Below, one piece after another: positions 37,270-46,969 of a stretch of DNA of 64,000 nt. Source of the DNA: Sphingobacterium sp. GVS05A (GTDB taxonomy: Bacteria; Bacteroidota; Bacteroidia; Sphingobacteriales; Sphingobacteriaceae); the NCBI RefSeq assembly GCF_019969845.1, contig NZ_JAHXYR010000001.1:930001-994000 (forward strand). Reading direction: 5' to 3'. Both the position numbers and the translations under genes were made by a program. How positions within the stretch are numbered: position 1 is the first letter of the stretch; each line of letters begins with the position of its first letter. The notes beneath the pieces were generated by a model. That model did not search any database. It worked only from the letters and a program-made list of their open reading frames with translations, and was not told where the DNA came from.

Positions 37270-39330
37270 ATGTATATGGTTATATCAGCTAGTTTATTAG
37301 GCCGTTCGGGAAGAAAATTGCTTCCCTATTGTTTTGGCGTTATGTTGTCTGTGGGTTTTGGTTCGGTGCAAGCGCAGGGCTTTGATACCAAAATACCCGA
37401 TAGATCAAATACAATAGTGGCTATTAATCTGGCTAAAGTCGTGGAATACGCAGAAGCTTCCACATTGAATAAGTTGCTGGATCGGGTTGGTTTTTTTAAA
37501 TATTTTGAAAAGAAGAGTATTGACCTGCAAAAGGATTTCCAGCAGACAGGAGTTGATTCGAAGGGAATGGCTATATACTACAGAAATGATAGGGATAGTT
37601 TGTTATATGGAGAGATGATTGTCCCGATCAATGCTGTCAGCCGTTTTGAAAAGTTGCTGACTATGCAGGGGACTTCGCTTCCGGCTTTGAACGGTTATAG
37701 CCGATTTAGAACCATGGATGGTCAATTGCTCGCTTGGAATGCAAAGGAGTTTAGAATTTTAAAAGGCGAGGTTGGCACGACCTATTTTGCCAACGATTCT
37801 ATTGCCGCATTGTATGGCATCGAAAATATAGATTATGCCGCAGCTGCAGTATCTGCTGCCACTGCGGCTGCAGATGAGGCCGAAGCAGCAGCTGACTGTG
37901 CGGATTCTGTACTAATGGATTCTACAACGATGGAGTGGGATGCATTTGATTTTGATACATTGCAATCCGAGGTACAGCAAGAGGAGGGGGAACCTTTGGA
38001 AGTTTATGCCAGTGCAACCGATGCTGATACAAGTGTCTATGAAGATCATATCGACTACGATTCACTTGATACGGCTTTTGAGGAAGTGAATAGACGTAAC
38101 GATTCTATTAAGAATATATTATTGGAAAAATGGTTACTGCATGAGCAGGAGCAGCTACTGAGCGGTAACTATCCGAATATACCTGCACCAGAGCAGGCGC
38201 GTTTTCTAAAGAATGTGGATATCGCACGTGTATGGCTACCCAAAGTTGAAGGTCTCTATGACGGACTTCGTTCCGTGCGTTCCATGGTAGATGCGTATTA
38301 TAATACAAGCAGTTTCTCTTTGGCAAATGACTATAAGGACATGTTCTTTGACCTGATACAACAGGGAAATAAAATTACGCTAAAAACAGGTGTAACCCTC
38401 GGCAAAGATTTAGTGAAACTGACCAAACAATTGTATGCAAGGAAGCCAAATCCGAAGTTCGCAAAGTATTTGACAGAGGAAACGCTGGGATATTTTAATG
38501 TCAATGTGAATTCCGAAGCTTACCTAAAAGAAATACCGGCATTTTTCGCAAAAAACCTGAAAAAATATTTTGGAAAGGAGAATGAGGTACTTGAGTTGAT
38601 GGCCCTTGGGCTTGAAATTGCACTGGATGAAAAAGCCGTTGCCAAAATTATGCCTGGGGACAATTTGGTCGTTGTCAATGGAATCACTAACCTGAAGATT
38701 GACTACGTTGATTACGACTATGATGATAATTATGACGTAAAGGAAGTTAATAAGACAAAGGAAGAGAAAGTGGTGTCTTTTATCTGGATGTTTACATCCG
38801 AAGATCAAAGGATTATCAAAAAGGCATTGGATGTCGCGGTGTCAAAGTCCGATGCAAGTTTTGCGGGCGGGATCTATAAAATCAAACAAGGTAATGGCAA
38901 AGATTTTCCTTTATACCTGATGTTCAGCGAAGATCTAGTGATGATCAGCAACGATAGCCTGCAGTTAAATAAAATTTTGCACAAGGATAACTACCCGACG
39001 AAACCCAATAAATCTTTTGCTAAGCTTATGAAAGGAAGTAAATTTTCGGCGGCTTTCCAAACAAAGAAAATACCAGCGCTGACAAAAGATCTGAATCTCG
39101 TGTTGGGCAATAGCTGGCGCTCTACATTAGCAGAATTGAATAATTATGGTAATTTTACCTTGAGTTCTAAAGGAATTGTGGGCGATAGACTGGAAACTGA
39201 TTTGCAACTTGAACTGCCCGCAAACGCAAACAATGGCTTACAGTTTATGATCAACCAACTGCTCGATGGCATTGTGCCGGATGAACAACCTGAACTGGAC
39301 AACCCAATTGATATAACTAACAATGATTAA
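37270..39330 (+). CDS. Large exported protein of unknown function, perhaps DUF4836-like
   Basis: The 686-aa protein has a signal sequence with a basic N-terminus and cleavage near VQAQ (about residue 36). The mature part begins with a beta-strand/helix pattern (IPDRSNTIVAINL) resembling DUF4836 proteins of Bacteroidota, which I propose weakly. A low-complexity alanine and acidic stretch lies at about 195-285. It overlaps the next gene by 8 bp, so the two are translationally coupled. An ATG at 37276 is an alternative start. Function unknown. Confidence 0.75.
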   Translation: MYMVISASLLGRSGRKLLPYCFGVMLSVGFGSVQAQGFDTKIPDRSNTIVAINLAKVVEYAEASTLNKLLDRVGFFKYFEKKSIDLQKDFQQTGVDSKGMAIYYRNDRDSLLYGEMIVPINAVSRFEKLLTMQGTSLPALNGYSRFRTMDGQLLAWNAKEFRILKGEVGTTYFANDSIAALYGIENIDYAAAAVSAATAAADEAEAAADCADSVLMDSTTMEWDAFDFDTLQSEVQQEEGEPLEVYASATDADTSVYEDHIDYDSLDTAFEEVNRRNDSIKNILLEKWLLHEQEQLLSGNYPNIPAPEQARFLKNVDIARVWLPKVEGLYDGLRSVRSMVDAYYNTSSFSLANDYKDMFFDLIQQGNKITLKTGVTLGKDLVKLTKQLYARKPNPKFAKYLTEETLGYFNVNVNSEAYLKEIPAFFAKNLKKYFGKENEVLELMALGLEIALDEKAVAKIMPGDNLVVVNGITNLKIDYVDYDYDDNYDVKEVNKTKEEKVVSFIWMFTSEDQRIIKKALDVAVSKSDASFAGGIYKIKQGNGKDFPLYLMFSEDLVMISNDSLQLNKILHKDNYPTKPNKSFAKLMKGSKFSAAFQTKKIPALTKDLNLVLGNSWRSTLAELNNYGNFTLSSKGIVGDRLETDLQLELPANANNGLQFMINQLLDGIVPDEQPELDNPIDITNND

Positions 39331-40606
39331 AAAAGGAATAATTTGGACTTTAGGTATTATCATAGGATTAGTGATAATAGGCTGGGGAATTTATATCATT
39401 CGACAACAGCAGTCGTATAAGTCTGTAGTCCATAAAAAGAGTAAGGCTTTATTGACGATTTCTCTGGATGATATCCTATTGAATCAATTCTTCGATAAAT
39501 GGCAAACTGCACCGAAAGGAGGGCAGGACTTTGCTAAAAAATTGACTAAGCTAAAAGACAATGGAATAGATATCAAGGCCAATGTATTCCTTTTTTCTCT
39601 GGACGACACGACTAAGAACTTTTATGCTTTTTTTGATTTGAAAGATGAGAAGCAATTTCTGACATTCTTAAAAGAGGGTCTGGAAGTTGATTCCATTGAA
39701 AATAACGTCGCTCCGGGAGTAAATTATGCTTATCAGGATACAAATAAAATTGCATTTGTTTGGAAAGGTAACACCGTGTTGGTCGGACTGGGTTTTAATC
39801 TCGACAAAAAGAAAGATGAAATGATCCAGTTGATCCAGTCGGATACAGAGCGGGTTTCTATTGAGAGTTTCATCAATCATCCGAGCGAACTAACCCGCAA
39901 ATCATTGCGTTATAGCGATATTTCGTCCAAAAATTTTATTGAATTTGACCTGAAAGGTAGCCGTATTGAGATCGCAGGTGAACTCCAATCTGATACTTGG
40001 AATTTTCCACAGGAATATCTCGTCCGGGAATTGGTAAACGAAAATTACATCAGCAAAGGCTGGATCAATTTTCCAAACGAACGGTTAAAGACAGCCTTAA
40101 AAGACATACTTGTTGATCTTCCAGTTTCGGCAGACTCGATTATGGCGCATGCAAATGGGAATTATGTTGATATCGAAGTTTTAAAAAATCAGGTCGTACA
40201 GACAGATACCATTATTAATTATGCTGTGAATGACGATTTTGAAACAGTAGAGGAAAAAACTGCCTATGAAAGTAAAGTGCCAAATGTGAGGTTTGGAATT
40301 CGGGGGGATGAGAGCTTACCTAAGTTTCTTCCCAATAAGCTATTTTATCAGTGGTTTCAGAAAAATGATGGACAATTTAGTATATTATCGACGGAGTCAA
40401 CCATAGATAAGATGCAGGCAAAATATACGAAAACCAATAGTCTTTCACATGTCGCAATTCATCTTGTGGATTGGCCGAATGCCTTAAAAGTCACTCCGAT
40501 TTTAATGTTGAAGGCGATCGCTTCGGATATGGATCTCACCTTAAAAGTCGCGGGTGCTAAACAGCTTGTTTTCCAAGGGACTATTCGGGACTATTCGCAT
40601 GAATAA
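39323..40606 (+). CDS. Membrane-anchored protein of unknown function, partner of the preceding gene
   Basis: The 427-aa protein has one N-terminal membrane segment (about 5-25) and a large extracytoplasmic part. It starts inside the end of the upstream gene (8-bp overlap). Both proteins share a style of sequence (repeated lysine-rich and LLTISLDD-like segments at the start of the mature domain), and they may be related. I do not recognise a defined family. No terminator is seen before the next gene, 88 bp downstream. Confidence 0.75.
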   Translation: MIKKGIIWTLGIIIGLVIIGWGIYIIRQQQSYKSVVHKKSKALLTISLDDILLNQFFDKWQTAPKGGQDFAKKLTKLKDNGIDIKANVFLFSLDDTTKNFYAFFDLKDEKQFLTFLKEGLEVDSIENNVAPGVNYAYQDTNKIAFVWKGNTVLVGLGFNLDKKKDEMIQLIQSDTERVSIESFINHPSELTRKSLRYSDISSKNFIEFDLKGSRIEIAGELQSDTWNFPQEYLVRELVNENYISKGWINFPNERLKTALKDILVDLPVSADSIMAHANGNYVDIEVLKNQVVQTDTIINYAVNDDFETVEEKTAYESKVPNVRFGIRGDESLPKFLPNKLFYQWFQKNDGQFSILSTESTIDKMQAKYTKTNSLSHVAIHLVDWPNALKVTPILMLKAIASDMDLTLKVAGAKQLVFQGTIRDYSHE

Positions 40607-40694
40607 TGTGATAGTACCGAACTAGGTTACCGCTGTTTCTTTGTAAATCCAAAAACATTCTTTACCAGAAGGTGGTTTATTCTTATTGACAAAA

Positions 40695-41705
40695 ATGATC
40701 AATATGGATATAAGAACTAAAAGTAGAAGTAAGATAAAGACCTACTGGCGAATTTTGAAGAGCTCAGTTGCTGGGTTTTTGAATGAAGATTCAATGAAAT
40801 ATAGCGCTTCTTTATCTTACTATACTGTTTTTTCGATTGGCCCAATACTGGTTTTAATAATTGCATTGGCAGGTATATTTTATGGCGAAGACGCCATCGA
40901 AGGGAAGGTTTTTATGGAACTGCGCGGCTTAGTGGGGAACAGTGCCGCCAAACAGATTCAGGAAGTTATTCAAAATCTTGAATTGTCGGGCAAATCCAAT
41001 ATGGCACTGCTAATTAGTAGCATAACTTTGATATTGGGAGCAACCAGTGTATTTGGTGATATCCAAAATTCAATCAATAAAATTTGGCATGTACGGGCTA
41101 AGCCAAAGAAAGGCTGGTTAAAACTGATTCAGGATCGTTTGTTGTCCTCTTCCTTAGTCATTGGTCTGGGATTTTTACTGGTTGTCACCTTGATTATCAA
41201 TGGTGTAATCTTGGCCCTTACAGGACAGTTGCAGCGTTATTTTCCAGACATGACAGTGGTGCTGCTTGATGGGATCAACTTTGCGCTATCATTTGGTATT
41301 ATATTCTTACTCTTTAGTATTATTTTTAAAGTACTTCCCGACGTGAATATTCAGTGGCGGACAGTTCGAGCAGGAGCGCTATTTACAGCAGTTTTGTTTA
41401 TTTTGGGTCGTTATCTGATCGGACTATATCTGGAACATTCAGCGACCCAGGATACCTATGGCGCTGCGGGATCATTTGTCTTGATTTTGCTGTGGGTGTA
41501 TTATACCGCTGCTATCTTATATTTTGGAGCAATTTACACAAGAGAATACGCCACAGTGATGGGGATTCCGATTGAACCCGCTCAATTTGCCGTACATGTG
41601 GAGACCCAGGAAATCGAACGTGCCGGTGGTGAGATTCCTCCAGCTCCGTTGACACAGGAGGAAAAGCGGGTAGAGGTCGATCCGGTAGATGATCCCAAAA
41701 GCTAG
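40695..41705 (+). CDS. YihY/BrkB-family inner-membrane protein
   Basis: The 336-aa protein has about six membrane segments and the family segments around KYSASLSYYTVFSIGP (near the N-terminus), DIQNSINKIW and GAAGSFVLILLWVYY. YihY/BrkB proteins are conserved, but their role is not settled; they are not ribonuclease BN as once annotated. A TTG at 40686 and an ATG at 40704 are alternative starts. It converges with the next gene; the two stop codons overlap at CTAG. Confidence 0.9.
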   Translation: MINMDIRTKSRSKIKTYWRILKSSVAGFLNEDSMKYSASLSYYTVFSIGPILVLIIALAGIFYGEDAIEGKVFMELRGLVGNSAAKQIQEVIQNLELSGKSNMALLISSITLILGATSVFGDIQNSINKIWHVRAKPKKGWLKLIQDRLLSSSLVIGLGFLLVVTLIINGVILALTGQLQRYFPDMTVVLLDGINFALSFGIIFLLFSIIFKVLPDVNIQWRTVRAGALFTAVLFILGRYLIGLYLEHSATQDTYGAAGSFVLILLWVYYTAAILYFGAIYTREYATVMGIPIEPAQFAVHVETQEIERAGGEIPPAPLTQEEKRVEVDPVDDPKS

Positions 41706-42451
41706 GACGCTTCGGTATCTGTGGTATTATGTTCACGGTATAATTTTTCGCCGATTGCACCTTTATCACCCAAAGCCCGTCCCTTAATAAGCCATGAACT
41801 GCCAAATAAAAAAAGTGCAAAGGCCTCAAAGACAAGTGTTGCATGTCCAAAGAGCTTAAAGGGAATCAAAGCGATACAAACGATTATCCCATAGCCACAA
41901 AAACGGTAGATATTATTTTCATTCATGATGCTAATCGGAATCTCTTTGTTTGGTTCCTGGCCAATAGTAAATACATTGATGGAAAGGAATGCAAACGTTA
42001 GAAAAAGTATGGCTGCAAAACCGTAGTGCAGTTCCTTTAAACCAACTGCAACGAGTGTGCATTGCGCGCAGCTGCTACCGATTGGATCGGTGGGTATAAA
42101 TGCAACACCGATCGCCATAAATCCAGCAAGATTTGTGAGGAGATTATCATTTTTCCAAATGACTTTATTTCCATTGCCTTTATAGCAGATTAGAAATAAT
42201 CCAACTGCACATAAAGTGCCGGTAAAAATTTCTCTCAGATTTGAAAAATAGTAATGACTGATGGATGGTTGAATGCTGGTGCCGAAAAACTTAAATAGGG
42301 ACAACAAAACCAAGATAAAGGGTAGAAAGATACCCAGATAACCGATCGCCCGCCGTAATCTTCGATATGCAAAAAGGTTATGGTTCTGAATGTTTTTGAT
42401 ATGCATAAATACAATAAAGATTAGGTTAAAAAGTTTCGTATAGCGTGGCAT
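41702..42451 (-). CDS. Multi-pass membrane protein (DUF998-like)
   Basis: The 249-aa protein has about six hydrophobic segments. An N-terminal LRRAIGYLGIFLP-like segment and a later HYYFSNLREIFTG are typical of DUF998-like membrane proteins; this is a resemblance only. An in-frame ATG at 42406 may be the real start, since the first 15 residues look unlike the family. Its stop overlaps that of the convergent YihY gene. Function unknown. Confidence 0.7.
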   Translation of the reverse strand: MPRYTKLFNLIFIVFMHIKNIQNHNLFAYRRLRRAIGYLGIFLPFILVLLSLFKFFGTSIQPSISHYYFSNLREIFTGTLCAVGLFLICYKGNGNKVIWKNDNLLTNLAGFMAIGVAFIPTDPIGSSCAQCTLVAVGLKELHYGFAAILFLTFAFLSINVFTIGQEPNKEIPISIMNENNIYRFCGYGIIVCIALIPFKLFGHATLVFEAFALFLFGSSWLIKGRALGDKGAIGEKLYREHNTTDTEAS

Positions 42452-42532
42452 GTCTCCAATTGCCGGAAGACAGGCTTATTACAACTGAACAACTATTCTA
42501 AAAATTAAATCGCGTGTATTTTATCTACACGC

Positions 42533-43471
42533 TTATTGCTTTCTGACTTCGTCATATAGTCTATCCACATCTTTCTTTTGAAAGAGGGCGGTTCCCTCGG
42601 CCATGGTGGTTGCCGATCCGCAAGCTATTCCCATGCGAAGTAGTTCTTCGGTTGTGCCTCCTCTAGCCAGAACGGATACCATGCCTGCAACCATACTGTC
42701 TCCAGCGCCAACTGTACTACGTATTTTTACAAGTGGTGGAACCATCTGAATTTTTTCTGCTGCGGTATACAATACGGCTCCCTGAGCGCCAAGAGATACG
42801 ACAACAAGGACAGCTTGGCCCTGTGCAATTATTTGCTGGGCGGCATGATCCAGATCTGTGCTTGCAAGTTCCTCTTTTCCAACAAGAGCGGCCAATTCAC
42901 CCGCATTTGGTTTCAGTAAATATATGCCTTCCTCCAAAGCAACTTTAAGCGCATCTCCGGAAGTATCTACGACTACTTTGCTTCCTTTAGCTTTACATTT
43001 ATTGATAAGTAATCCGATAAAGTTCGCGGGAACGTCGTTTGGGAGGCTACCACTGATGACAACAAAATCAGGTATTGGATTTAATTGGTCAACAATAGCC
43101 AAAATGTTTTCCTTCTCTTCCGCTGTAAAGGCTTCCCCCGGAAATCCAAATCGGTATTGTTGATTCGTGGTCGTATCTACCACAATAAAGTTTTCCCTTG
43201 TTTCACTGCTGATAAGGATCGGTGTAATATCGAGTTCTTCTTGTTTTAATAATACTTCCAACATATTGCCCGTTTTTCCTCCAGAGGTAAAAAGTGCGTT
43301 TGAGGATATACCAAGTCGTTTGAGCGCGCGGCTTACATTAATACCGCCACCACCGGCTTCATACTTTGGCGTATCGCAGCGTAGTTTCTTTTCGGGAACA
43401 ATGTTTTGAACACTTGTACTTTTGTCTACCGAAGGGTTTAATGTAATGGTTAATACAGTTTTTTTCATCAT
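42533..43471 (-). CDS. pfkB: 1-phosphofructokinase-family sugar kinase, 6-phosphofructokinase II-like
   Basis: The 312-aa protein is a PfkB/ribokinase-family kinase very like E. coli PfkB throughout: the glycine-rich GGGGIN at 40-45, KPNAGEL at 187-193, and the catalytic base D258 in TVGAGDS. It should phosphorylate fructose 6-phosphate, though tagatose 6-phosphate or fructose 1-phosphate cannot be excluded. It lacks any phosphotransferase neighbour. An ATG one codon later is an alternative start. A near -7 box (TAAGTTTA) lies upstream. Confidence 0.85.
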   Translation of the reverse strand: MMKKTVLTITLNPSVDKSTSVQNIVPEKKLRCDTPKYEAGGGGINVSRALKRLGISSNALFTSGGKTGNMLEVLLKQEELDITPILISSETRENFIVVDTTTNQQYRFGFPGEAFTAEEKENILAIVDQLNPIPDFVVISGSLPNDVPANFIGLLINKCKAKGSKVVVDTSGDALKVALEEGIYLLKPNAGELAALVGKEELASTDLDHAAQQIIAQGQAVLVVVSLGAQGAVLYTAAEKIQMVPPLVKIRSTVGAGDSMVAGMVSVLARGGTTEELLRMGIACGSATTMAEGTALFQKKDVDRLYDEVRKQ

Positions 43472-43892
43472 ATTGCTTTCATTAAACTTAGGATTTTCCC
43501 TATGCCGAATATATGTTAATCTCTAAAAGATAGTTCCTAGTAATGTAGTGGGATGTCTTTCAGATAAATACAGTCCAATTCCTTTCGTTAATGCCATAAC
43601 TTCTGAAATGGATTAAGGAAAGCAAGGTATGCCATATGAAGATAACCGTTATTTGTTAATTTACATTCAATTTTTTATAAAATTATTAGGTTGCTTGCAG
43701 GATGTTCTTTGTCTACTTTTTGATATTTTATGATTCAACTTCTATCAAGTTGATAATGGTTAGGCTTGGTACATTATCAGATAAGCTTCTTCAAGCTAGA
43801 TTGAGTTAAAAAGACTGTCATAATTTTTGATTTAGATTATACTGCAACGAAAAGATAGGGAAGTAAGGTGACAATCATAATCTCTAAGACTT
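43472..43892. other. Intergenic region between pfkB and the second response regulator
   Basis: No open frame, tRNA or strong hairpin is seen. It should carry the pfkB promoter and the end of the kinase/regulator transcript; neither a full TAnnTTTG box nor a terminator can be placed. Confidence 0.4.
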
Positions 43893-44525
43893 TTACAATA
43901 TGTTTTCTCTGGAAACGAGGGTTAACAACTCCGGCGTATTGCTCACATTAAATTTCTGCAGGAGGTATTTACAATAGGTGTCTATCGTTGATTTGCTTAA
44001 AAGCAAGATGTCTGCAATTTCGGCTATTGTTTTTCCTTGAACCAAGTAGAGCAATAGCTCTCGTTCACGTCTGGTTAGGGTAGGTAGCGGACTTGGATTG
44101 TCTACAGATTTATTTAATAAATTATCTGCCTCAGGGCTTAATACAATCTCACCGCGCATCACTTTTTCAATAGCTTCCAGGATCGCGGAAGCTTCGGTAT
44201 TTTTTAGAATAAAACCGGATCCTCCCTGATGCAGAAGTTCAACGATCGTGCTTCTTTCAAGTGCGCTGCTCATTCCCAATACACGAACCGTAGGGAACTT
44301 TTCTTTAACCTCCTTACAGACATCAATTCCACGTCCATCACTGAGAAACATGTCCACCAAAAGGAGATCCACGGGCTTGACCCTGATAAAGTCGTTAAAT
44401 TGCATAATACTCGGAAAACCGATGACTGTTGCATTGGTGATATTCCTCCTGATAATTTCTTGAATGCCATCCAATACCATTGGGTGATCATCCAGTATAG
44501 CTATAACCAATTCTCTATCGTACAT
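43893..44525 (-). CDS. NarL/LuxR-family response regulator (second pair)
   Basis: The 210-aa protein has a receiver domain with D12-D13 and phospho-acceptor D58 (LLLVDMFLSD) and a C-terminal LuxR-type helix-turn-helix with the usual LTRRERELL...STIDTYCKYLLQKF. It begins within the kinase gene: the ATG at 44525 lies 11 bp before the end of the kinase frame, so translation is coupled. A TTG at 44534 is an alternative start but less likely. Confidence 0.93.
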   Translation of the reverse strand: MYDRELVIAILDDHPMVLDGIQEIIRRNITNATVIGFPSIMQFNDFIRVKPVDLLLVDMFLSDGRGIDVCKEVKEKFPTVRVLGMSSALERSTIVELLHQGGSGFILKNTEASAILEAIEKVMRGEIVLSPEADNLLNKSVDNPSPLPTLTRRERELLLYLVQGKTIAEIADILLLSKSTIDTYCKYLLQKFNVSNTPELLTLVSRENIL

Positions 44526-46470
44526 AAATCTCAATATTTACGGAGGTACCATTTCTCGGATCACTATCAATTGACAATTTCCCTTTGAGAAAGTCAACGC
44601 GATTCTGAATATTTTTAAGACCTATACCTGTTACGTTTGACATTTTTCCTGTATCAAATCCTTTACCATTGTCATCTACAGTAATCAAGATCGTATCTCC
44701 TTCCTGAATAAGTTGCACCAGAATATTTTTTGCCTTACCATGCTTGATCGCATTGGTCAATAATTCTTGTACAATACGGTAGATATGAACAGTATTATTC
44801 ATGGAAAGATCTGCCAATAAACCACTGGATTGAAATTCAATCTGTACCTCGGAGCTTATCAGATCCGCGCATAGGTCATGTAGTGCGGTTTCAAGCCCAT
44901 TTTTTAGCAGACTTTCGGGCATCATTCCCCGTGCGGTTCTTCTCAGCTCTCCAATGGCGGCACCAAGTTGTTCATTTGCCTTTTGGACCATCAATTCTTT
45001 ATCAGCCGCTGGATCTGAAAGTTTTAGTTTTATTCCACTCAATGTTCCTCCGATACCATCATGTAAATCACGAGCGATACGTATACGTTCGCGATCTTCA
45101 CCTTCAAGTAGTGCTTGTGATATCTTAAGCTCTTGATCCCGACCGATTTCCTCCAAACGTTTTTTATTATTCTTTTTATGTGTCCTCAATACATAAAAAA
45201 GAAACAACATGACCAATAAGAAAGTAAGGGCACCAATACCCAAAACTAAATTCAGCAAAACCTGATTTTTACTTTTTAATGTGGCTTCCCGTTGCTCATT
45301 TTCCAATAGTACAATGCGTTTCTCTTTTTCTGCTGTCTGATAACTGATCTCCAGATCATGGATTTCCACCTCCATATTTTCAAATTTCGTGCTATCCGAA
45401 ATAGCAGAGTATCGTTGCTGAAAGGTATAGGCTGTCTTATAATCACCGAGTTTGCTGGCCAGAAGAGCAATGTCCTTTGCGTGTCTTGCAGCAATCGAAG
45501 CTCGGTTATCTTCCCTTGCCATTTCATATAAGGTTTGCGAAGCTTTCAAAGCTCCCTGATAGTCTCCGGCCAATTTGGCAACCCCATATCGTGAATTGTA
45601 AAAATCATAATAATTGGTGCGGCTTTCCAGATGCCTGAGTGACTTTTCTGCTAGAGCGAGTGCATCCCTTGATTTTTTTAAATCCTTTTTTTTGACGTAG
45701 TACCAGGTCAAATAGGCATAATATCGACCTGAATATAATGAGGTAACGCCCACTTGGTCGAGGTAAGACTTTACTTGGTCGAGATACGTCTTCATCAGCA
45801 CAAGATCATCCTGCCCGTAGGTGATCAAAGCGCCCGTAAGGTAATTACCAATTTTATGCTCCGCATCAAAATTATTTTTATTTAGAAACTCGATTCCCTT
45901 TTTAAGATAAAAGGTAGCTTTTTCAAAATCCTCCAACTCGTTAAAAGTTACAGCGATATTTTCTAAAGTGACTTGGTAGAGTTTGTTGTCTTTTATCTTT
46001 TCAAATCTGGGCAAATTTTCTATGAGAAGTTCTGCTGTTTTTTTGAGCTGTCCAGTGACTTGGTAGTTAGCCGCCAGGTTATTTTTCGCATAGGCAACAA
46101 CCCGTATTTCTTCAGTGGATTTTGCGTCTTTTAGGATTTGGATAACCTGATTATTGTAATATTTAGCACTGTCCATATGGATCAATATGGTGTGCAGATA
46201 ACCCATGATCTGGTTGCCCTTAGCTTGATAAAGTCGAACCTTAGTTTTTCGGGCAAGAGCGAGCGATGTGTATCCGTATTTAAACGCTGTAATGCTGTCC
46301 CCACGGATAAAATATTCCCGAGCAAGCTTATTTGAGAGCGATAACTTGGCGGTGTCGGATTTTGCTGCTGTAAATTTATTTCTCAAACTATCTATTGCAT
46401 TGGTATCCTGTCCATATACTGCGAATAGTGGTAGTACTGTTAAGATAAATTGGAAAAGCAGTTTCTTCAT
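44515..46470 (-). CDS. TPR sensor histidine kinase, NarL-type (second pair)
   Basis: The 651-aa protein has a signal peptide (to about VYGQ), periplasmic TPR-like repeats (about 25-370), a coiled coil, a membrane segment (about 400-425), then H470 in ARDLHDGIGG, and an HATPase_c domain with ELLTNAIKH and DDNGKGFD. It has the same plan as the kinase at 34285-36531, but the two are clearly diverged. The overlapping regulator gene downstream is the expected partner. The signal sensed is not known. Confidence 0.93.
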   Translation of the reverse strand: MKKLLFQFILTVLPLFAVYGQDTNAIDSLRNKFTAAKSDTAKLSLSNKLAREYFIRGDSITAFKYGYTSLALARKTKVRLYQAKGNQIMGYLHTILIHMDSAKYYNNQVIQILKDAKSTEEIRVVAYAKNNLAANYQVTGQLKKTAELLIENLPRFEKIKDNKLYQVTLENIAVTFNELEDFEKATFYLKKGIEFLNKNNFDAEHKIGNYLTGALITYGQDDLVLMKTYLDQVKSYLDQVGVTSLYSGRYYAYLTWYYVKKKDLKKSRDALALAEKSLRHLESRTNYYDFYNSRYGVAKLAGDYQGALKASQTLYEMAREDNRASIAARHAKDIALLASKLGDYKTAYTFQQRYSAISDSTKFENMEVEIHDLEISYQTAEKEKRIVLLENEQREATLKSKNQVLLNLVLGIGALTFLLVMLFLFYVLRTHKKNNKKRLEEIGRDQELKISQALLEGEDRERIRIARDLHDGIGGTLSGIKLKLSDPAADKELMVQKANEQLGAAIGELRRTARGMMPESLLKNGLETALHDLCADLISSEVQIEFQSSGLLADLSMNNTVHIYRIVQELLTNAIKHGKAKNILVQLIQEGDTILITVDDNGKGFDTGKMSNVTGIGLKNIQNRVDFLKGKLSIDSDPRNGTSVNIEIYVR

Positions 46471-46518
46471 ATCAAGTGTTTTAATTGTGTGCTGTTCAGT
46501 GATTTAAAAGGACTGATT

Positions 46519-46538
46519 TTAACATGTTAACAAACATA
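46519..46538 (-). promoter_or_regulatory. -7 box and palindrome of the second kinase operon
   Basis: TATGTTTG on the minus strand (plus 46531-46538) is a full -7 match. The 12-bp palindrome TTAACATGTTAA (46519-46530) directly follows it in the direction of transcription, about where the transcript starts. Confidence 0.45.
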
Positions 46539-46801
46539 TTAAGTATTCTCAATTATTACAATACAGATAAATCGTGAAATTTATCCTCCTATAATTAGGA
46601 GGGTGAGGTAAGCCTGCCAAAAACCTGTTTCCTGTATCGCCATTGTATTATTTATTAAATTTAGTGTTAAAATTTTAACTGAAGTATTTTTCTGTTTTAT
46701 TGATAGCATTTGTTCAATAAATCACAGATCAAAAGTAGGTAACGTTCAATGATTTCTTATATTATGATGTGTAAGTGCGGTTTTTGTTACTAAAGCTCCC
46801 C

Positions 46802-46969
46802 TAAGACTGACTACTTTTTGCTTTTCGGTAATCACTTTGTTTGAAACTGTGTGCGGTTCTTCGAACGGACCGAACAGTCGATAGAAGATACTGAATGGTC
46901 CTAACCAAATACTGATCAGTATTTTCTAAAAAGTGATCACTTTGTTGTAATAACTGATCACTTTTTTTC
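46802..46969. repeat. Array of eight 21-bp-phased sites centred on TGATCA
   Basis: The hexamer TGATCA occurs at 46913, 46934 and 46955, exactly 21 bp apart, each inside a larger palindrome (for example AAATACTGATCAGTATTT at 46907-46924 and AAAGTGATCACTTT at 46930-46943). Degenerate forms continue upstream in the same phase: TGAATG (46892), CGAACA (46871), TGTGCG (46850), TAATCA (46829) and TGACTA (46808). ATCACTTTGTT is repeated exactly at 46831 and 46936, a shift of five periods. The rest of the gap between the kinase gene and 47307 shows no gene. Confidence 0.6.

Noticed and set aside
46802..46969. CRISPR array
   Set aside because: The periodic units are 21 bp with no separate spacer, diverge strongly upstream, and no cas gene is present.
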